Assembly (NCBI GenBank): GCA_026929865.2
Contig: CM049403.1
Span: 2,011,501 to 2,075,500 of the forward strand
DNA length: 64,000 nucleotides
Direction of reading: 5' to 3'
Source of the DNA: Hyperoplus lanceolatus
Taxonomy: Eukaryota; Chordata; Actinopteri; Uranoscopiformes; Ammodytidae
This document shows, piece by piece, positions 43,592 through 55,419 of the stretch. Position numbers and translations under genes: made by a program. The number at the start of each line of letters is the position of its first letter. The stretch's first letter is position 1. Under the pieces are notes generated by a model. That model saw only the letters and a program-made list of their open reading frames with translations, had not been told where the DNA came from and made no database searches.

Positions 43592-44800
43592 CAAGCAGCA
43601 GTAGGCCTATTACATGATCTCCAGTGTAATGTACACATAGACAGGAATACTGTAAGTTGTCTCTGCTGGTGTTTGTTTCCTGTCCATTATATTTCAAAAA
43701 GCACACAGTATCACTCAGAACTTGTTGCTTATCGAGCCAGGGCTATACTGAATTTGTTGTAGCTTTGCCATAACAGATGTATGATGTAGGCCTATACATG
43801 CCAGCTAGGCTACATGATGTAACATTGAATGTGCCATGTTTTACAGGTGTCTGAGTGACCTGATGGAGCCGGACGGAGCCACCAAGACCGTCACACTATC
43901 CGTTCCTTCAGAGGAGGATGTGTTCACTGGGTGGGACAGGTGGTCTTCTTCAGGGCCCAACAACAACTGGACAGTTACTTTAAAGTTATGGTTTTGCTTC
44001 TGTTTGATATGTACACTTCATATTTTCATTCCACTGGCTATGAATAAACTGCTTTATTTTTAAGGATGTTTTTGGTCTTTTTAAAATGTAAGGATAGTGT
44101 TTTATCAGAGAAAATCTTCAGCGAGATGAAAACGTGAGTTTCAAGAAATCCTTTGCTACAGGTAGCAAACAGTGACAGTAAGCAACACAATACATTTTTT
44201 AGCGGTAACTTTATTATGAATGAGTGATCACAATACAAATGATACATTATCTACTAGATATTGAAATGTTGTCAGATAATTTGCAGCTCTGACAAACCTA
44301 AAGCATAATTATTTCAACCATACATTTTACAAAAGATAATGCCTTTCCAGTGAATCTTGACATGATTCAGGATACATTCTTTTCCATTATGGTTACTGTA
44401 TATTTTTACATGTCAACTCAGTACCAAAGCTTTTTCACTCCACTGGGCTGTAGATCATTCCACAGACCTGTAAACACAAACGTAAAACAGGGTGTATGTT
44501 ACCAGTTTAGAGAGTTTATGCTTAAATACTTAGCTCAAATTATGTTATTGACTGTGACATAATTAAACAGTATTTACCTGAGGATAATGTCAGGGAAATC
44601 AGAAATATTGATGCCATTTTCACAGTTTTCAGCTCAGACTCCTGTCTGGACAGGTTCAGTTGTACATCTTTTAGTTTAGAACTGGTTAGTGTGCCGATAT
44701 TTGTGGTAGAAATGAAGCTAAACATGTTTACATTGGTCTCCATGCTGCATTGGCCAAAAGTAAACAAAACTGACAGCTGGGCGTGTGCCATGCCCATGTA
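43592..44800. other. Unassigned sequence
   Basis: A plus-strand frame (43846-44063) follows a CAG acceptor-like site and ends near an AATAAA at 44042. A minus-strand frame (44797-44577) ends at a CAG|GTAAAT donor-like site. Neither resembles a protein I know, and they run in opposite directions. They could be exon relics of an unrecognised element. Confidence 0.3.
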
Positions 44801-45489
44801 GGTAGGTATAGAGTAAATGAGCAGGGCGGGGCATGCACGCCCATGTAGATCTGACCAGTCAGAGCAGACTAGTATTTTTGCGAAGGGGGGTAAGCTGTCA
44901 AAACCTAGGTTGCGTTCCGAATCGCATACTCTTTCTTTTTTCTATTCTACATACTACATCTGACGATAAAAAGAATCTAGTTTGGATGCAGTAGGCATAC
45001 TATTGGGACATACTTTTCTCTCTTAATTCATCATAACATTGCGCCTTGATCTTGCCTCTTGCTTTCATATCCGTCGCATCCCCGTTTGTTTTCATAACAT
45101 GGACCTATAGGCTTCGTCGATGTTACGTCACTTCACGTGCGCACTGGATTGTGGGTCAGAATCGCCCAAATAGGATGCACTTTTCAACACTAACAATCTT
45201 GGCCGCATGAAGTAGACCATCCGGGTATTCTAACCATCCTAAATCTGGCCACAAGAATCGGGACATCCTAAATCTTTTTTCTACATACTATATAGTAGAA
45301 AGTATGCGATTCGGAACGCAGCCCTACCTTTTGAGATAGAGGGCAGAGAAGGCTGGAAAAGGCGATGAAGAAATGGGAAATGGTAGAAAACTATTGGGTT
45401 TTTTGAACAATAAACCATGAAAACCTTTTCTAGTAGACCTTGGAAATACACCTTTAAAACTGAGATTTTGCATAATATGTCCCCTTTAC
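44800..45489. mobile_element. Older MITE containing a nested MITE
   Basis: The right end, TGCATAATATGTCCCCTTTA, is the usual terminus of a widespread fish MITE group. GACCAGTCAGAGCAGACTAG near 44855 fits its left interior. The element is split by the MITE at 44908-45323. Confidence 0.5.
44908..45323. mobile_element. TIR MITE, 416 bp, CTA-flanked
   Basis: Ends GGTTGCGTTCCGAATCGC and GCGATTCGGAACGCAGCC (one difference over about 23 bp). It is flanked by CTA at 44905-44907 and 45324-45326. The 3-bp duplication fits PIF/Harbinger-like elements, but the superfamily is inferred. Confidence 0.75.
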
Positions 45490-47289
45490 GTTTTTAGCTA
45501 TGATTAAAAACTGCTTGTTAAAACTAGTATTAATAGAACTTTTTTTGAATTTTATTTCATTCACTGCTCTTACAGGGACTACAGGTAAGTATTTAAAAAG
45601 TGACCTTAGTGACAAAAATACTTATTTTTTGTGTCAAATTACTCTTTTTAACATATATACACAGGTAAGTATTGCATACAGTCAAATTACATAAAAACAT
45701 TAAAATCCCAGATCAGTAATACCACATTTCTCCAGACTGAATAATCTATGAATTTGTATAATTACATACTGTGTGTCTCACTGCTTTTACTTTAAACTTC
45801 TATGGATTATGCTAATGAACTGAATTATCTAACATAACTAGTCTTTGACCCACAGCCATTTACTATATTATTTTCACACAGATTACAATTAAAGTTTTAA
45901 ACACTGACAACCGCACACTACTTATCAAAACGTCATGCAATGCTGCTTTAACCTTCATGACTGGGGAACACCCAGAGGATGTGCCGTTAGCATTTACTAG
46001 CGATTAGCATTAGCTTAGCCTGCTAAACAATACAGTTTTCACTCCTTATTGCTCACAGAAAAGTAGTAGCTGTACTCTCTGTCTTCCCTCTCCTTCGTCT
46101 TTGCCGCGCGCGGAAGCGCGTCCGTGTGTGTATGAGAGTGTGTGAGCACGCCTATACAGCGCTGACACACACACAGTCTGCAGACTAATAAGATAAGTGA
46201 AAATAATATCCAGTCTAACAGAACTGCTATTACAACAAGAACTAATAATATCACCACAGCTAAAATCACGTTTATTTCTGGAAAAGAGTACGTAGAGTAG
46301 TAAGAGTATTTAGCATGTTGAGACTATAGCCTAACCATCTCTCTCCTTCTCGTGTGTGTGCGCGTTGCGCTCACCTCCTTAACTTTCTCCATATCAAAAA
46401 AGAACCAAATTGTCCCTTCTCTTCAAAACAACTACACAACAGTACTCATCCAATTCGAGAAAACCGGAGGGAAGGCAACAGACAAGAAACATGCACACGT
46501 GGAAAAAGCAGACGATACATTTTAGCTTGTGCTACAGCTTTTTAACCACTTGCTAACTAGGCCTGTTTGACTGCCTTGCTAACAAGTTTACAACCAAATC
46601 CTTCCAAACAATATATGTAAGTCAACCACTCAAAATAAGCTCAAAACATGCTTGATATTAACTTAATAAATTAGACTTGTATGTTCAACACCATGCTTTA
46701 ACCAGGTTTAATTACCATAGCTAGCTGAAAGCTGCTAGTTAGGCTGAAACCTCATTGGTTTACGTTCAAAACTGGCTAACCGAACACTCTCCAAAAAAGC
46801 TTTTAGTAAACCTCATGCGTGAAAAATACATCCCCCGTTTAAGTATACATAGAGGCAGATTCTTACCTGTTTTTTCGTGTTAAACTGATGGTGTCTGAAA
46901 TCTGATCGTCATGCGACTGACTGCTGCAGAAGTTATCAGACAAAGACGCTCTGACGTTGGTACTGAAGGCAGGAATTTTTTAGGCGGCAAATTCAAAAAA
47001 CAATATATTTTTGAAAGGTGGCAAAGTGACGTTTTTTTTATTTGCTCCGTGATGGGGTGGAACTGGGAAACCTAGATAGTACAATAATATAATACAATAA
47101 TAGTAAATGTATTTTATTACAATATTGTCTGTTGAAATTCATATTTTGTCTAAAACCACTATTAAAGTGCAATGGCTACACTTCTAAATAGCTAAAAAGC
47201 CTGATAAAATTTGAATAAAAAGTGGAACTAGCCAGTGACTGTTGTTAAAATAAGCCTATAACAAAAGCATCCATAATCAATTTTGAATA
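45490..47289. other. Unassigned AT-rich sequence
   Basis: Contains a GC-rich patch, GCCGCGCGCGGAAGCGCG, near 46102-46120 and no supportable frame. I see no clear terminal repeats. Confidence 0.35.
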
Positions 47290-47440
47290 TCTTAAGAGTG
47301 GAGCCCAGTTGGAACCCACTTAGCCCATGCGTAGTTTAGCCCATCTTATGCCCATGTGGGGCCCAACAACAAAGCCCACTCTGAGCCCATGCCCAGCCTA
47401 AGCCCATCTAGCCCAAGTGAGGCCCATCTAGACGTGTTTG
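47290..47440. repeat. GCCCATGTGGGGCCC-type degenerate minisatellite
   Basis: AGCCCA and GCCCATSTRG motifs every 10-25 bp, related to the stretch at 26790-26995. Confidence 0.6.
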
Positions 47441-48224
47441 CAGGGAAGTGAGTCAAAGAAAAACTGCTCGGTCTTGACACCACCCCCCAGTGGCACTTAC
47501 TGGTTACAGTTGTGGTCACTTCCTTATTGGATGCTGGTAAAAATCGCTGAGGTTGGGGCTTGTATAAAATCCCTTGAATATATTGCCTGGAATACAGCGT
47601 ATTTTGCCCTGGTGTGTGATGCAGGATGAATGTGCAGTGGCTGCTCTATAAAATGTTAAGTGTTACTCTCTGTTGGCATAATTGTTTGGTTTCTTTTGTC
47701 TCTTATGTGCTCCTGTCCTGCCTTGTGCTGTGCATGTTAGTGTCTAAATGAATGTGTTCATTGATTCATTGATGTGTTCAATGGTGTTATGGTAACGAGG
47801 CTGAACCTAAGAGCAGACAGAGACGATGTTGGATATATAAAAAAGGTCTATTTATATATGTGGTGGGGAAGCAGGTAGTGGATGAGGAAGCCAGGGGGAG
47901 ACCAAAGCAGGGAAGCTGGAGAGAGTGATCCAGATACTGCAGGCAGAGGAAAAACAAAAATTAGTTTGTGGTCAACAGCAACAAGAGACGAGAGAGCGAG
48001 AGAACAATAAACTGGAGCCAGGTACGTATAATTACCACAGTAGCGCATGGGACGATCTGGCGCTGACAGCAAGGAATCCAAGGGTTATGAAGGGGAGTTG
48101 ATTGGAGGTGAAGACCAGGTGAGCGTGATTGCAGATGAGGGCCAGGTGTGAAGTGAGACAGACAGGGGGAGTGGCAGACACAGAAGGAGGAAAAACACAG
48201 CGGGCTGCTGTGACCACAACAAAT
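47441..48224. other. Unassigned, repeat-like sequence
   Basis: The purine-rich block 47850-48215 looks like part of a dispersed element (it holds an open minus-strand frame without recognisable motifs). No ends or domains were identified. Confidence 0.3.
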
Positions 48225-48620
48225 GGGGTCATATTAGTCTATAACAGTTGAGATATTCTTCACTAAATGAAGTGCATACAAATCGTATCCAGGACCTCTA
48301 CTAAAGGGTTTATATAGGTTACGCATATTGAATGAGATATTGCCTAATTTGCATATTTTATTACATTTTTTAGACAAAGTGTAATATAAAAAGTATTTCT
48401 CTTAATATGAAGATTAATCTGGTAAAAAAAAAGTATGAGGATAACTAGGATTCACCACGTCGTGTAATACTAGTGTAACCTGTTGTGGTCATTTTCAGGA
48501 CTTTCGCCCCGGATAGAGATTTTGTCACACATCCCACATTGTTCACTGGGGTCATATTAGTCTATAACAGTTGAGATATTCTCCGCTAAATGAAGCGCAT
48601 GCAAAACTTTCCCAGGACAT
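48225..48620 (+). repeat. Pair of about 90-bp direct repeats
   Basis: GGGGTCATATTAGTCTATAA occurs at 48225 and 48548 (323 bp apart), and similarity continues through GTTGAGATATTCT and CCAGGAC. The second copy leads into a Tc1 fragment. Confidence 0.8.
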
Positions 48621-48624
48621 CCAC

Positions 48625-48799
48625 TAATAGAGAATCTATGGGATATTGTCTAGAGGCAGATGAGACACACCAGACCCAACAATACAGACGAGCTGAAGGC
48701 TGCTATCAAAGCAACCTGGGCTTCATAACACCTCAGCAGTGCCAAAGACTGATCACCTCCATGCCATGCTGCATTAATGCAGTAATACATGCTAAATAA
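48625..48799 (+). pseudogene. Tc1/mariner transposase C-terminal fragment
   Basis: The reading ends ITPQQCQRLITSMPCCINAV then IHAK and a stop. The W..ITPQQC..LI.SMP..I.AVI pattern is the C-terminus of Tc1-family transposases. Upstream, DELKAAIKATWAS is readable in another frame, so there is at least one frameshift. Catalytic residues lie outside the fragment. Confidence 0.7.
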
Positions 48800-49080
48800 G
48801 ATCCTTCCCCATGTATTAAGTGTATAAATTAACATTATTTTCATAAGGCCAACATTTCTGTATTATAAATAATGTTTTGATTGGCCTTATGGAATAGTCT
48901 TGAAATGCTGGATTTGTGGGTTTTTTTGTAAAGAAAAGTGAAAAAGTTGTTCATTTGTTACAGACAGGTAGTGTGAAAGAATAATTAAAAAACAATTTAT
49001 GCTACTTAAATCAAGACAAACAGTAAAATAAAATAAACATCAAAATACCCAAAAATAATCCCTCCCAAGTCAATGCCAGT
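48800..49080. other. Unassigned, includes a short inverted repeat
   Basis: CATAAGGCCAA (48843-48853) and TTGGCCTTATG (48881-48891) are 11-bp inverted arms; they may be the tail of the Tc1 relic. Confidence 0.35.
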
Positions 49081-49570
49081 TCACAGAGCCTGAAATGAGC
49101 CCAAAAAAGGTCCCCATGCTTTCTGAAAGCCTGCACTAGAATGCCGAAGCGAGTACCTAATTTCCTCTAGCTTAAGGCAGGACATAACATCTCTCAGCCA
49201 TTGTGCATGATTGGGCGGGACAGGTTCCCTCCACCTCAACAGAATGGTTCGCCGGGCCATCAGGAAGGCAAAAGATAAAGTGCGCCGCTTAACTGCAGTT
49301 AATCCAACCACCTCGTCAGTGACCCCAAAAAGTGCAATTAGAGGTTTTGGTTCCAACCTTATGTTTAACACCTGAGATAATGTTTGGAAGACATCTACCC
49401 AGAAAGGTTGGGGCACAACCAATACATATGAAGTTGAGAGGCTTCATAGATGTTACATCTTACGCACAGTGGACTAACATCAGGGTAAATTGTGGATAAT
49501 TAGGCTTTTGAGATGTGAGCCCTATGAACCACTTTGAATTGGATCAGACAATGTCGAGCGCATATACACT
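49081..49570 (-). pseudogene. L1-group LINE ORF2, extreme C-terminus
   Basis: On the minus strand: RHCLIQFKVVHRAHISKA, then LCVRCNIYEASQLHMYWLCP (a cysteine/histidine-bearing C-terminal pattern), VDVFQTLSQVLNIRLEPKP, FLMARRTILLRWREPVPP, and ALFGVTDE between them. This is the C-terminal tail of fish L1-group ORF2 proteins. Stops interrupt it. The preceding part is at 52640-53690, separated by about 3 kb of later insertions. Confidence 0.65.
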
Positions 49571-50354
49571 GTAAACAATGGCTGAGTCTGGCTCCAAGGT
49601 CCCGGTCTTAAAGAAGAACGCCGGCCGTTTTTAATCCATAGCGCCCTGTTGATTAAGGTTACGAGTAGTGCAGCTACCTTAAGTTTAACTTTTGGGTTGC
49701 TTGCCCCCATAGGTTTTCGCTTAAGCCGGCGTTCTGATACTTGGTCAATAGTTAGGTTTAGCCTACCCATGAGAAGAACCAAGTCTAGTGCTAGTAACGC
49801 ACTTTGAACAGTTTGACATGACCTATCCTTGTCTACATGAAAGACTATGTTCATACAGATGCACTGACATCCACACTCTAATGGAAACGGCATGTTCACA
49901 ATAAAAATGCTGCAAAAGATGGTGGCTACTGCAGAGCTAGCTCGGGAGCTAGCTGCTAACAATACCACTAAAATCAGTGAAAACATTATCTTCAAAGGCA
50001 GACTTCTTCAGTATACCTTCCAATCCTTTGTCCTATTAAAAACGAGGCATTTCCAGACTGGTGTGGGGAATAGAAAAATGTTTTTATGAGCAAAAGCTGA
50101 ATGCTTGTCCCAAAGCTAATAGCTATACACCAGTCAGGCAAAAATACCAATAAAAACATTTATTTCAGTTTCACTGTTTGAAAAATAGCACAAGTAGCTT
50201 CCTATCCGTTGTGTTATTAAAAACGAGGCTGCTGTGGTTAAGATAAATTAGTGGATTATGCAACATTCATCATGTTTTGCCGTACTACAGGCATCTTGTC
50301 GCTTAGCAACAAGCAAACAACATGGGGGTGAAGGAATATTTTTCGAGAGGATCT

Positions 50355-50610
50355 CTGGGCCGTGGACCAATAAGAAATAGGGGGTGGACTGCACAGTGGA
50401 AGCTTCTGGCTTTCCAGTTTTTGACGTCAGAAACGGGGAGAATTCTGACTGGAGTATATTGAGGGGAGAGGTGGAGGGTTTCAGAAAAGGGGAGAGTGAG
50501 AAAAGGAGAGTGCTTTCTTTTTTTGATACTTTGGCAGTCTGTAGGCACACCGTAGACCCATAATTATGTTCAAAAACATCGGAAAAGTGCATTTGCACAA
50601 TATGGGAGCT
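50355..50610. mobile_element. TTAA MITE, copy 1 (left end unresolved)
   Basis: It shares ACCAATAAGAAATAGGGG, GCACAGTGGAAGCTTCTGGC and GGCACACCGT with the full copy at 51460-51962, and ends ATATGGGAGCT before TTAA (50611-50614). Confidence 0.65.
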
Positions 50611-51459
50611 TTAACTAACTGGGTCGGCCTCTGCCTTGACTCTATAGGTGTGGCCTGAGTCTCCGCCGTGTCTCTTGTTTTACTCTTTAGAGGCATATGT
50701 TTGAGTAAAATTAACATTTAGATTTTATAATATAAATTACTGACAACATTTCTACCAAATTCACAATAAAAAATATTGTAATTTAAAGCATATTCAATAA
50801 GTAATGTAGAGATAAAGATTTAAGAAAAATACAGACTGCTCACTTATTTTTTCCGTGGCTGTATATATTTACATATTTTTTTCTTCTTCTTGTACCAGTA
50901 CTTTTTTTTTAACTGATCAATTAAAATGCTTAATATGCTTTTATTTTACAGGTGTTTCTTCTCGATGAACCCAGAAAAAGGAACCAAAGTAGAGAATAAA
51001 AACTCCAAACGTCGTCTCAACCTGAACCCTCGAGTCCTCACCCTGATACAGGATCTCTCCGATCACGAGTGGCGTTAACCCTAAATATGGACTCTTTCTG
51101 TGGACTCTGACTGTTTGTTTGAGAAGAGGTATTTTTGTTTTAAAGTCTTGTAATATGTAGAGATACACTATGTAACTTTTCTGGTAGAGGGTCTGCCACC
51201 TGCTTGTTTCATGAAGATGTTCTTGCTTTACAGTAATGTTCCACAGTATCATATTAAACATATCTATCTTGCCTTTATTCAATTAGTTTTGGAAAAAAAT
51301 ACTTTAAAAAACGTGCCTTCTTACTGTGAGGGGGCTCGCCTCTCCACGGATCTGACCTGTTGATTACATCTAAGCATGTAAACAAAATTGATTGAATCGG
51401 GTTGTTATTGTTGTCCACCTGGCACTTTGTAAAAGTCACAGAAAAATGTTAAGATTTAA

Positions 51460-51962
51460 AGCTCCCATATTATGCACTTTTCGGTACTATTATACACCAT
51501 ATTATATGGTCTTAGTGGTCCCTAATAGGTTTTTCTTTAATTATTTGCTGAAAAAAAACTTTCAGATAATTTATTGTACTATGCTGATGTTCAGCTAATC
51601 TCACAATGGCCTATTTTGTAAAAAGAGCTGCAGCTCCCCTCGTAAATATACAATCTTTGAGCTGCCCCCGCCCCCTGTCCGGAAGCGAATCCAGATACGC
51701 CTCACCCTCTGTCTGTCAGGGTCGTGGACCAATAAGAAATAGGGGTGTGGGCTGCACAGTGGAAGCTTCTGGCTTTCCAGTTTGTGAGGTCAGAAAAGGG
51801 GAAAATTCTAACTGGAGTATATTGGGGGGGGTTTCAGAAAGGGGGAGAGTGAGAACAGGAGAGATTGTTATTTTTTTTAATATTTTGGCAGTCTCTAGGC
51901 ACACCGTGGACCCATGGATATGTTAGAACACATTTAAAAAGTGCATTTAGCACATGTAACCT
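51460..51962. mobile_element. TTAA MITE, copy 2, 503 bp
   Basis: TTAA flanks at 51456-51459 and 51963-51966. The left end is AGCTCCCATATTATGCACTT; the right end, AAGTGCATTTAGCACATG, is a decayed complement. The group is probably piggyBac- or Kolobok-mobilised, judged only by the TTAA target. Confidence 0.75.
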
Positions 51963-51966
51963 TTAA

Positions 51967-52635
51967 AAAGGCTAATCATCTGGAGTATTTCAACTTGTAT
52001 TTAGTCAAAGTTAATATAACCATTACATGTAGCTTTGTTTGTTTATGTTGGAGAAAAAATATGCATCCAATTGTTTATTGACGATGGCTGTTAAATAAAT
52101 TCCCCATAAGTGATATTTTCCTCTCTTGTCTTTTCTCAAAATTTATTTTTGCATGTTTTGCTGTAGTAGTATTATCATTTTACAGGTTGTACAAGTAGAT
52201 TTTACATTAAAACTTGATTATTAAAACATAAAAATACAGCATATTATAAATAGATTGTTATGTATAATATACAGAAAAACACCATTTAAAATGCAAAGTT
52301 TTACTGTTGTTCTACCAGTTTAAATTAGTTTTTTTATGATATTTCCCTGTTAAATTTACCATTTATTACATGTAAAAAACTACAGGAAATAGTCTTATTA
52401 TATACAACACCGTAATGCGAAATTAACAACACATTTTTTGTAGAATTAACAGTTTTTTAATGTGATTCAGCCGTGATTTAATTCACTGTAAATCAATTTA
52501 CATATTTTGTTGGTTAAGTTATCTACTATGCTGCTGTATTTTTTTACAGGAATTTTCTGGTAACCACAGCTGCCAGCGATTCCCTGTAATTATTATTTTT
52601 TTTACAGTGTAGAGGTGGAATTAACATGTTTAAGA
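51967..52635. other. Unassigned AT-rich sequence
   Basis: Strongly AT-rich, no frames. TTTTTTTACAGTGTAGA near 52597 could be another MITE end. Confidence 0.35.
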
Positions 52636-52639
52636 ATGG

Positions 52640-53690
52640 AGCTCTATGTATCTTCCGCTAAAGAGAAGCCCAGGTCCGTTTCCCATGCTGCTTTGATCTT
52701 GTCCATAGAAGCATGTCTTAAATCCAACATCCTTCCATAGAACGCACAAGTCTCTTTTGAGATGGACAAAAATCAACAAGGGTTGTGTCTGCTGGTATAC
52801 GTAGAAGAGCTGGTCAATTTGGATAGCACAAAATGTCTTGTTTGCAGATATCTGAAAAAAATCTGACCTTGGAAGACCGAATTTGTTGCTTAGTTGTTCA
52901 AATGATGCTAAAGTGTTACCCATACACTAGTCTCGCAAAGCCAGACCAAACTACAGCAAGTAGTATGGTCTGGAAGCACTCCGTTTAGAGCCGTCTATTC
53001 GGGGGGGAAACTGGGCTGGCCTGTTTTTATTTCTTTAAACCAATCACAATCATCTACGGCGGGGCTAACCCCGGGAAGCAGCCAATGGAGGCATAGCGTT
53101 GTTTGCCGACGCCAGCGCTTAGTAGACGCTGGCGGAAGTGGTCAAGCCAGACTACCCATACACAGGTTCTTGAAGCGCACAATACCCTTCTTATGCCATT
53201 CTTTAAAGACAGGAACTTGGGTTGATGTTCTGAAAAGGTGGTTTGATGCAATAGGGCTCAGCAGGGAGAAGTTATGCAACCCAAAATGTTTCCTCAATTG
53301 AACCCATATCCTTAGAGAGTGTTTAACCACCGGATATTTTAAAGATTTAATCGAGGGAAGTGGAAGTGGGGATCCAAGTAATGCAGGCACGGACATATTA
53401 TCATCTGTATGTAATTCCATGGCTACCCAGTCAGGACAATTGGGCTGATAGTGAAAGAAAGACCCACATGAAAGGCAGCGCAGGTTGGCAGCCCAATAGT
53501 AAAAACGAAAGTTTGGTAGAGCCAGAATGCCTCGTTGCCTTACTGATTTATATTGTATTAGATTTGCGTCAATGGGAGCTAGTTGTTTTTTCCATGTCCA
53601 CCATAAATAAATACAGAAGGCACAAAGCACTGCATACAAATTAACCAGAATGCACAAAATGAAATGTTTGAACCTCAAATTGTTATGGTC
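52640..53690 (-). pseudogene. L1-group LINE ORF2, thumb/C-terminal region, split by a MITE
   Basis: The minus-strand frame from 53678 reads RQRGILALPNFRFYYWAANL, PDWVAMELHTDD, GSPLPLPSIKSLKYPVVKHS, LRIWVQLRKHFGLHNFSLLS and EWHKKGIVRFKNLC. The MITE at 52928-53154 then interrupts it. Beyond it the protein resumes as TLASFEQLSNKFGLPRSDFF until about 52640. These are the features of the C-terminal half of fish L1-group ORF2. RT catalytic motifs lie upstream and are absent. Together with 49081-49570 it forms one old element. Confidence 0.75.
52928..53154. mobile_element. 227-bp MITE with 9-bp target duplication
   Basis: Ends TAGTCTCGC and (complement) TAGTCTGGC. Identical cccatacac flanks it at 52919-52927 and 53155-53163. 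It interrupts the L1-group frame cleanly. Nine-base duplications are more typical of MULE-like elements than hAT. Confidence 0.8.
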
Positions 53691-54163
53691 CCCCAGACCC
53701 CCGCTTAGAATGTGTCCCCGCCAATGTTGAAATGAAACCTAGCCCTTCATTTATTAATTAAAATGTGTTAATTACACATTACTGGATGCAGACAAATACA
53801 TGTAAACTGTAAAGACGCAACCTGGTCATTGAAATGATTTCAGTTTCTTCCATTTTTTTCCATCGGCGGCCCCTGGTCCAATGTTGGGTTCCTAAATTGG
53901 CCCTAAGCTATCAAAAGTTATAGAACCCCTGCTCTAGATGTAGCATTTAAAAGATGCCCGTAAGTTATTTCCATGTCTATAAAAGTCACTCTGTCGCCAA
54001 AAGGCAAATTCTTGAAACCATATGATTGAAGCATTTTGCAATACCTCATTAGTTGTTGTCACTTGGCTTGCAGAGATCTAAACTATTTTATAGATATGGA
54101 GGTTGTTAAATGTTATCTGCAATAAAATGTGATAAGGTTACTGGTAAAATATGCTTTTTATTG
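53691..54163. other. Unassigned sequence
   Basis: No supported frame or terminal repeats. TGTTGGGTTCCTAAATTGGCC near 53882 is transposon-like but has no partner. Confidence 0.3.
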
Positions 54164-54165
54164 TA

Positions 54166-55111
54166 GGGGAGAACGGGGTAATTTGTCACATGGGTTGGAT
54201 GTCACATTCGTTATATCTCGCCACCAGAGCACGCTAGCTCTGAAATGTTGATATAAAAAAGGTCCAGAATTGGGATCAGAGGTCACATACATAGACTTCC
54301 TTGGAGTTAGACTGCTGCATTTCAGGTGAGAGGATGTTTTGTGTTTTTCATGTCAAAGTCAAAATATTTTGCTTCTCAGTATTTTTCTTCTAGGCTTTTA
54401 CACAATGGGTTTATAACAAAACACTTGTTACCCTCAGAAAGTGTGAAGGGTAAACTATAGTTTAGATTGTGGTTAGCAAGCTAATTAGTTGTCAGATGGT
54501 TGTTGGCCTTGATGCTAGCAAGAAATTCAAGTTGGGGTTGGTCGTCAAATTTTTTGGGGGGTTGGTTGTCACATGTTATCTCAAGGCTGCAGCCAGAAAA
54601 GGAACCCAATAACGAAAGAAATTGTCAAGCTGTATCCTCACTGACACCCCAGAGAAGGAAAGAATAGAGCAGGAAAAGGCAGCTAGCAAGCAAAAGAAAT
54701 AAGGGCAACAAAATCAAAACAACCCAGTGCATCCCAAACTAGACCAGCTGCCAAGGCTACAGAACGTTATGTAGGCCTATTTGTCAACTTGACAATGCAA
54801 TTAAACATTCAAATTTGGTCCTGCCTCCTTGCCTTCTTTTTAAGATTTTTCCCATTAAGATAACATTGTGACAAACAACCCCATAGTGTGTGACAACCGA
54901 CCCCTTGATGGGGTTGGTTGTCACAATGTGTCAGAGTGTCTTTGATGGTAAATTACTTCTTCATTACAATAAGTTGGAAAAAAAGAGAGACACACATTTC
55001 TAGCCAACACCTTAAGCTTCAATTTAATGTAGGAATGGCTATTGACAGATGTTTTGGTGATGAGCAATTCTCACTAGAGTAAAAAGTGTGCCTACTTACC
55101 CCGTTCTCCCC
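54166..55111. mobile_element. TA-flanked MITE, 946 bp
   Basis: Ends GGGGAGAACGGGGTAA and TTACCCCGTTCTCCCC are perfect inverted repeats of at least 16 bp, with TA on both sides. Internal GGTTGGTTGTCACA motifs recur. A second copy is at 59916-61465. TA targets suggest Tc1/mariner-type mobilisation; there is no transposase frame. Confidence 0.9.
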
Positions 55112-55419
55112 TATATGCATATGGGCATGCATGCAGGTGTATTCAGGGCTTATATTTATAGGCTTCAGGGCAATGCAAACTCTGTAAGGTGTCTTGTATT
55201 CTGTGCTCATCACAAGGATCAATGGCAACGTCTGTTCTGGGGCAATAAAGTGTTTATGGCACCTCACTGCAAACCCCCCTACCAGTCCTTCTCCACCTCT
55301 CAAGCATAAATATAACCTTCTCTGAGCTTCAGCAGCCAATTAACAAACACATACACCAGGAAATGACTCCATCGTTCCATTGACACCTATCTCTATAGTT
55401 ATTAGATTTGTTTATGGGT

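Noticed and set aside
43846..44063. Terminal exon of a host gene (acceptor site, short frame, AATAAA)
   Set aside because: The peptide matches nothing I recognise, no upstream exon is visible, and all surroundings are transposon debris.
44540..44797. First exon of a host gene on the minus strand
   Set aside because: A donor-like site exists but there is no recognisable domain and no partner exon.
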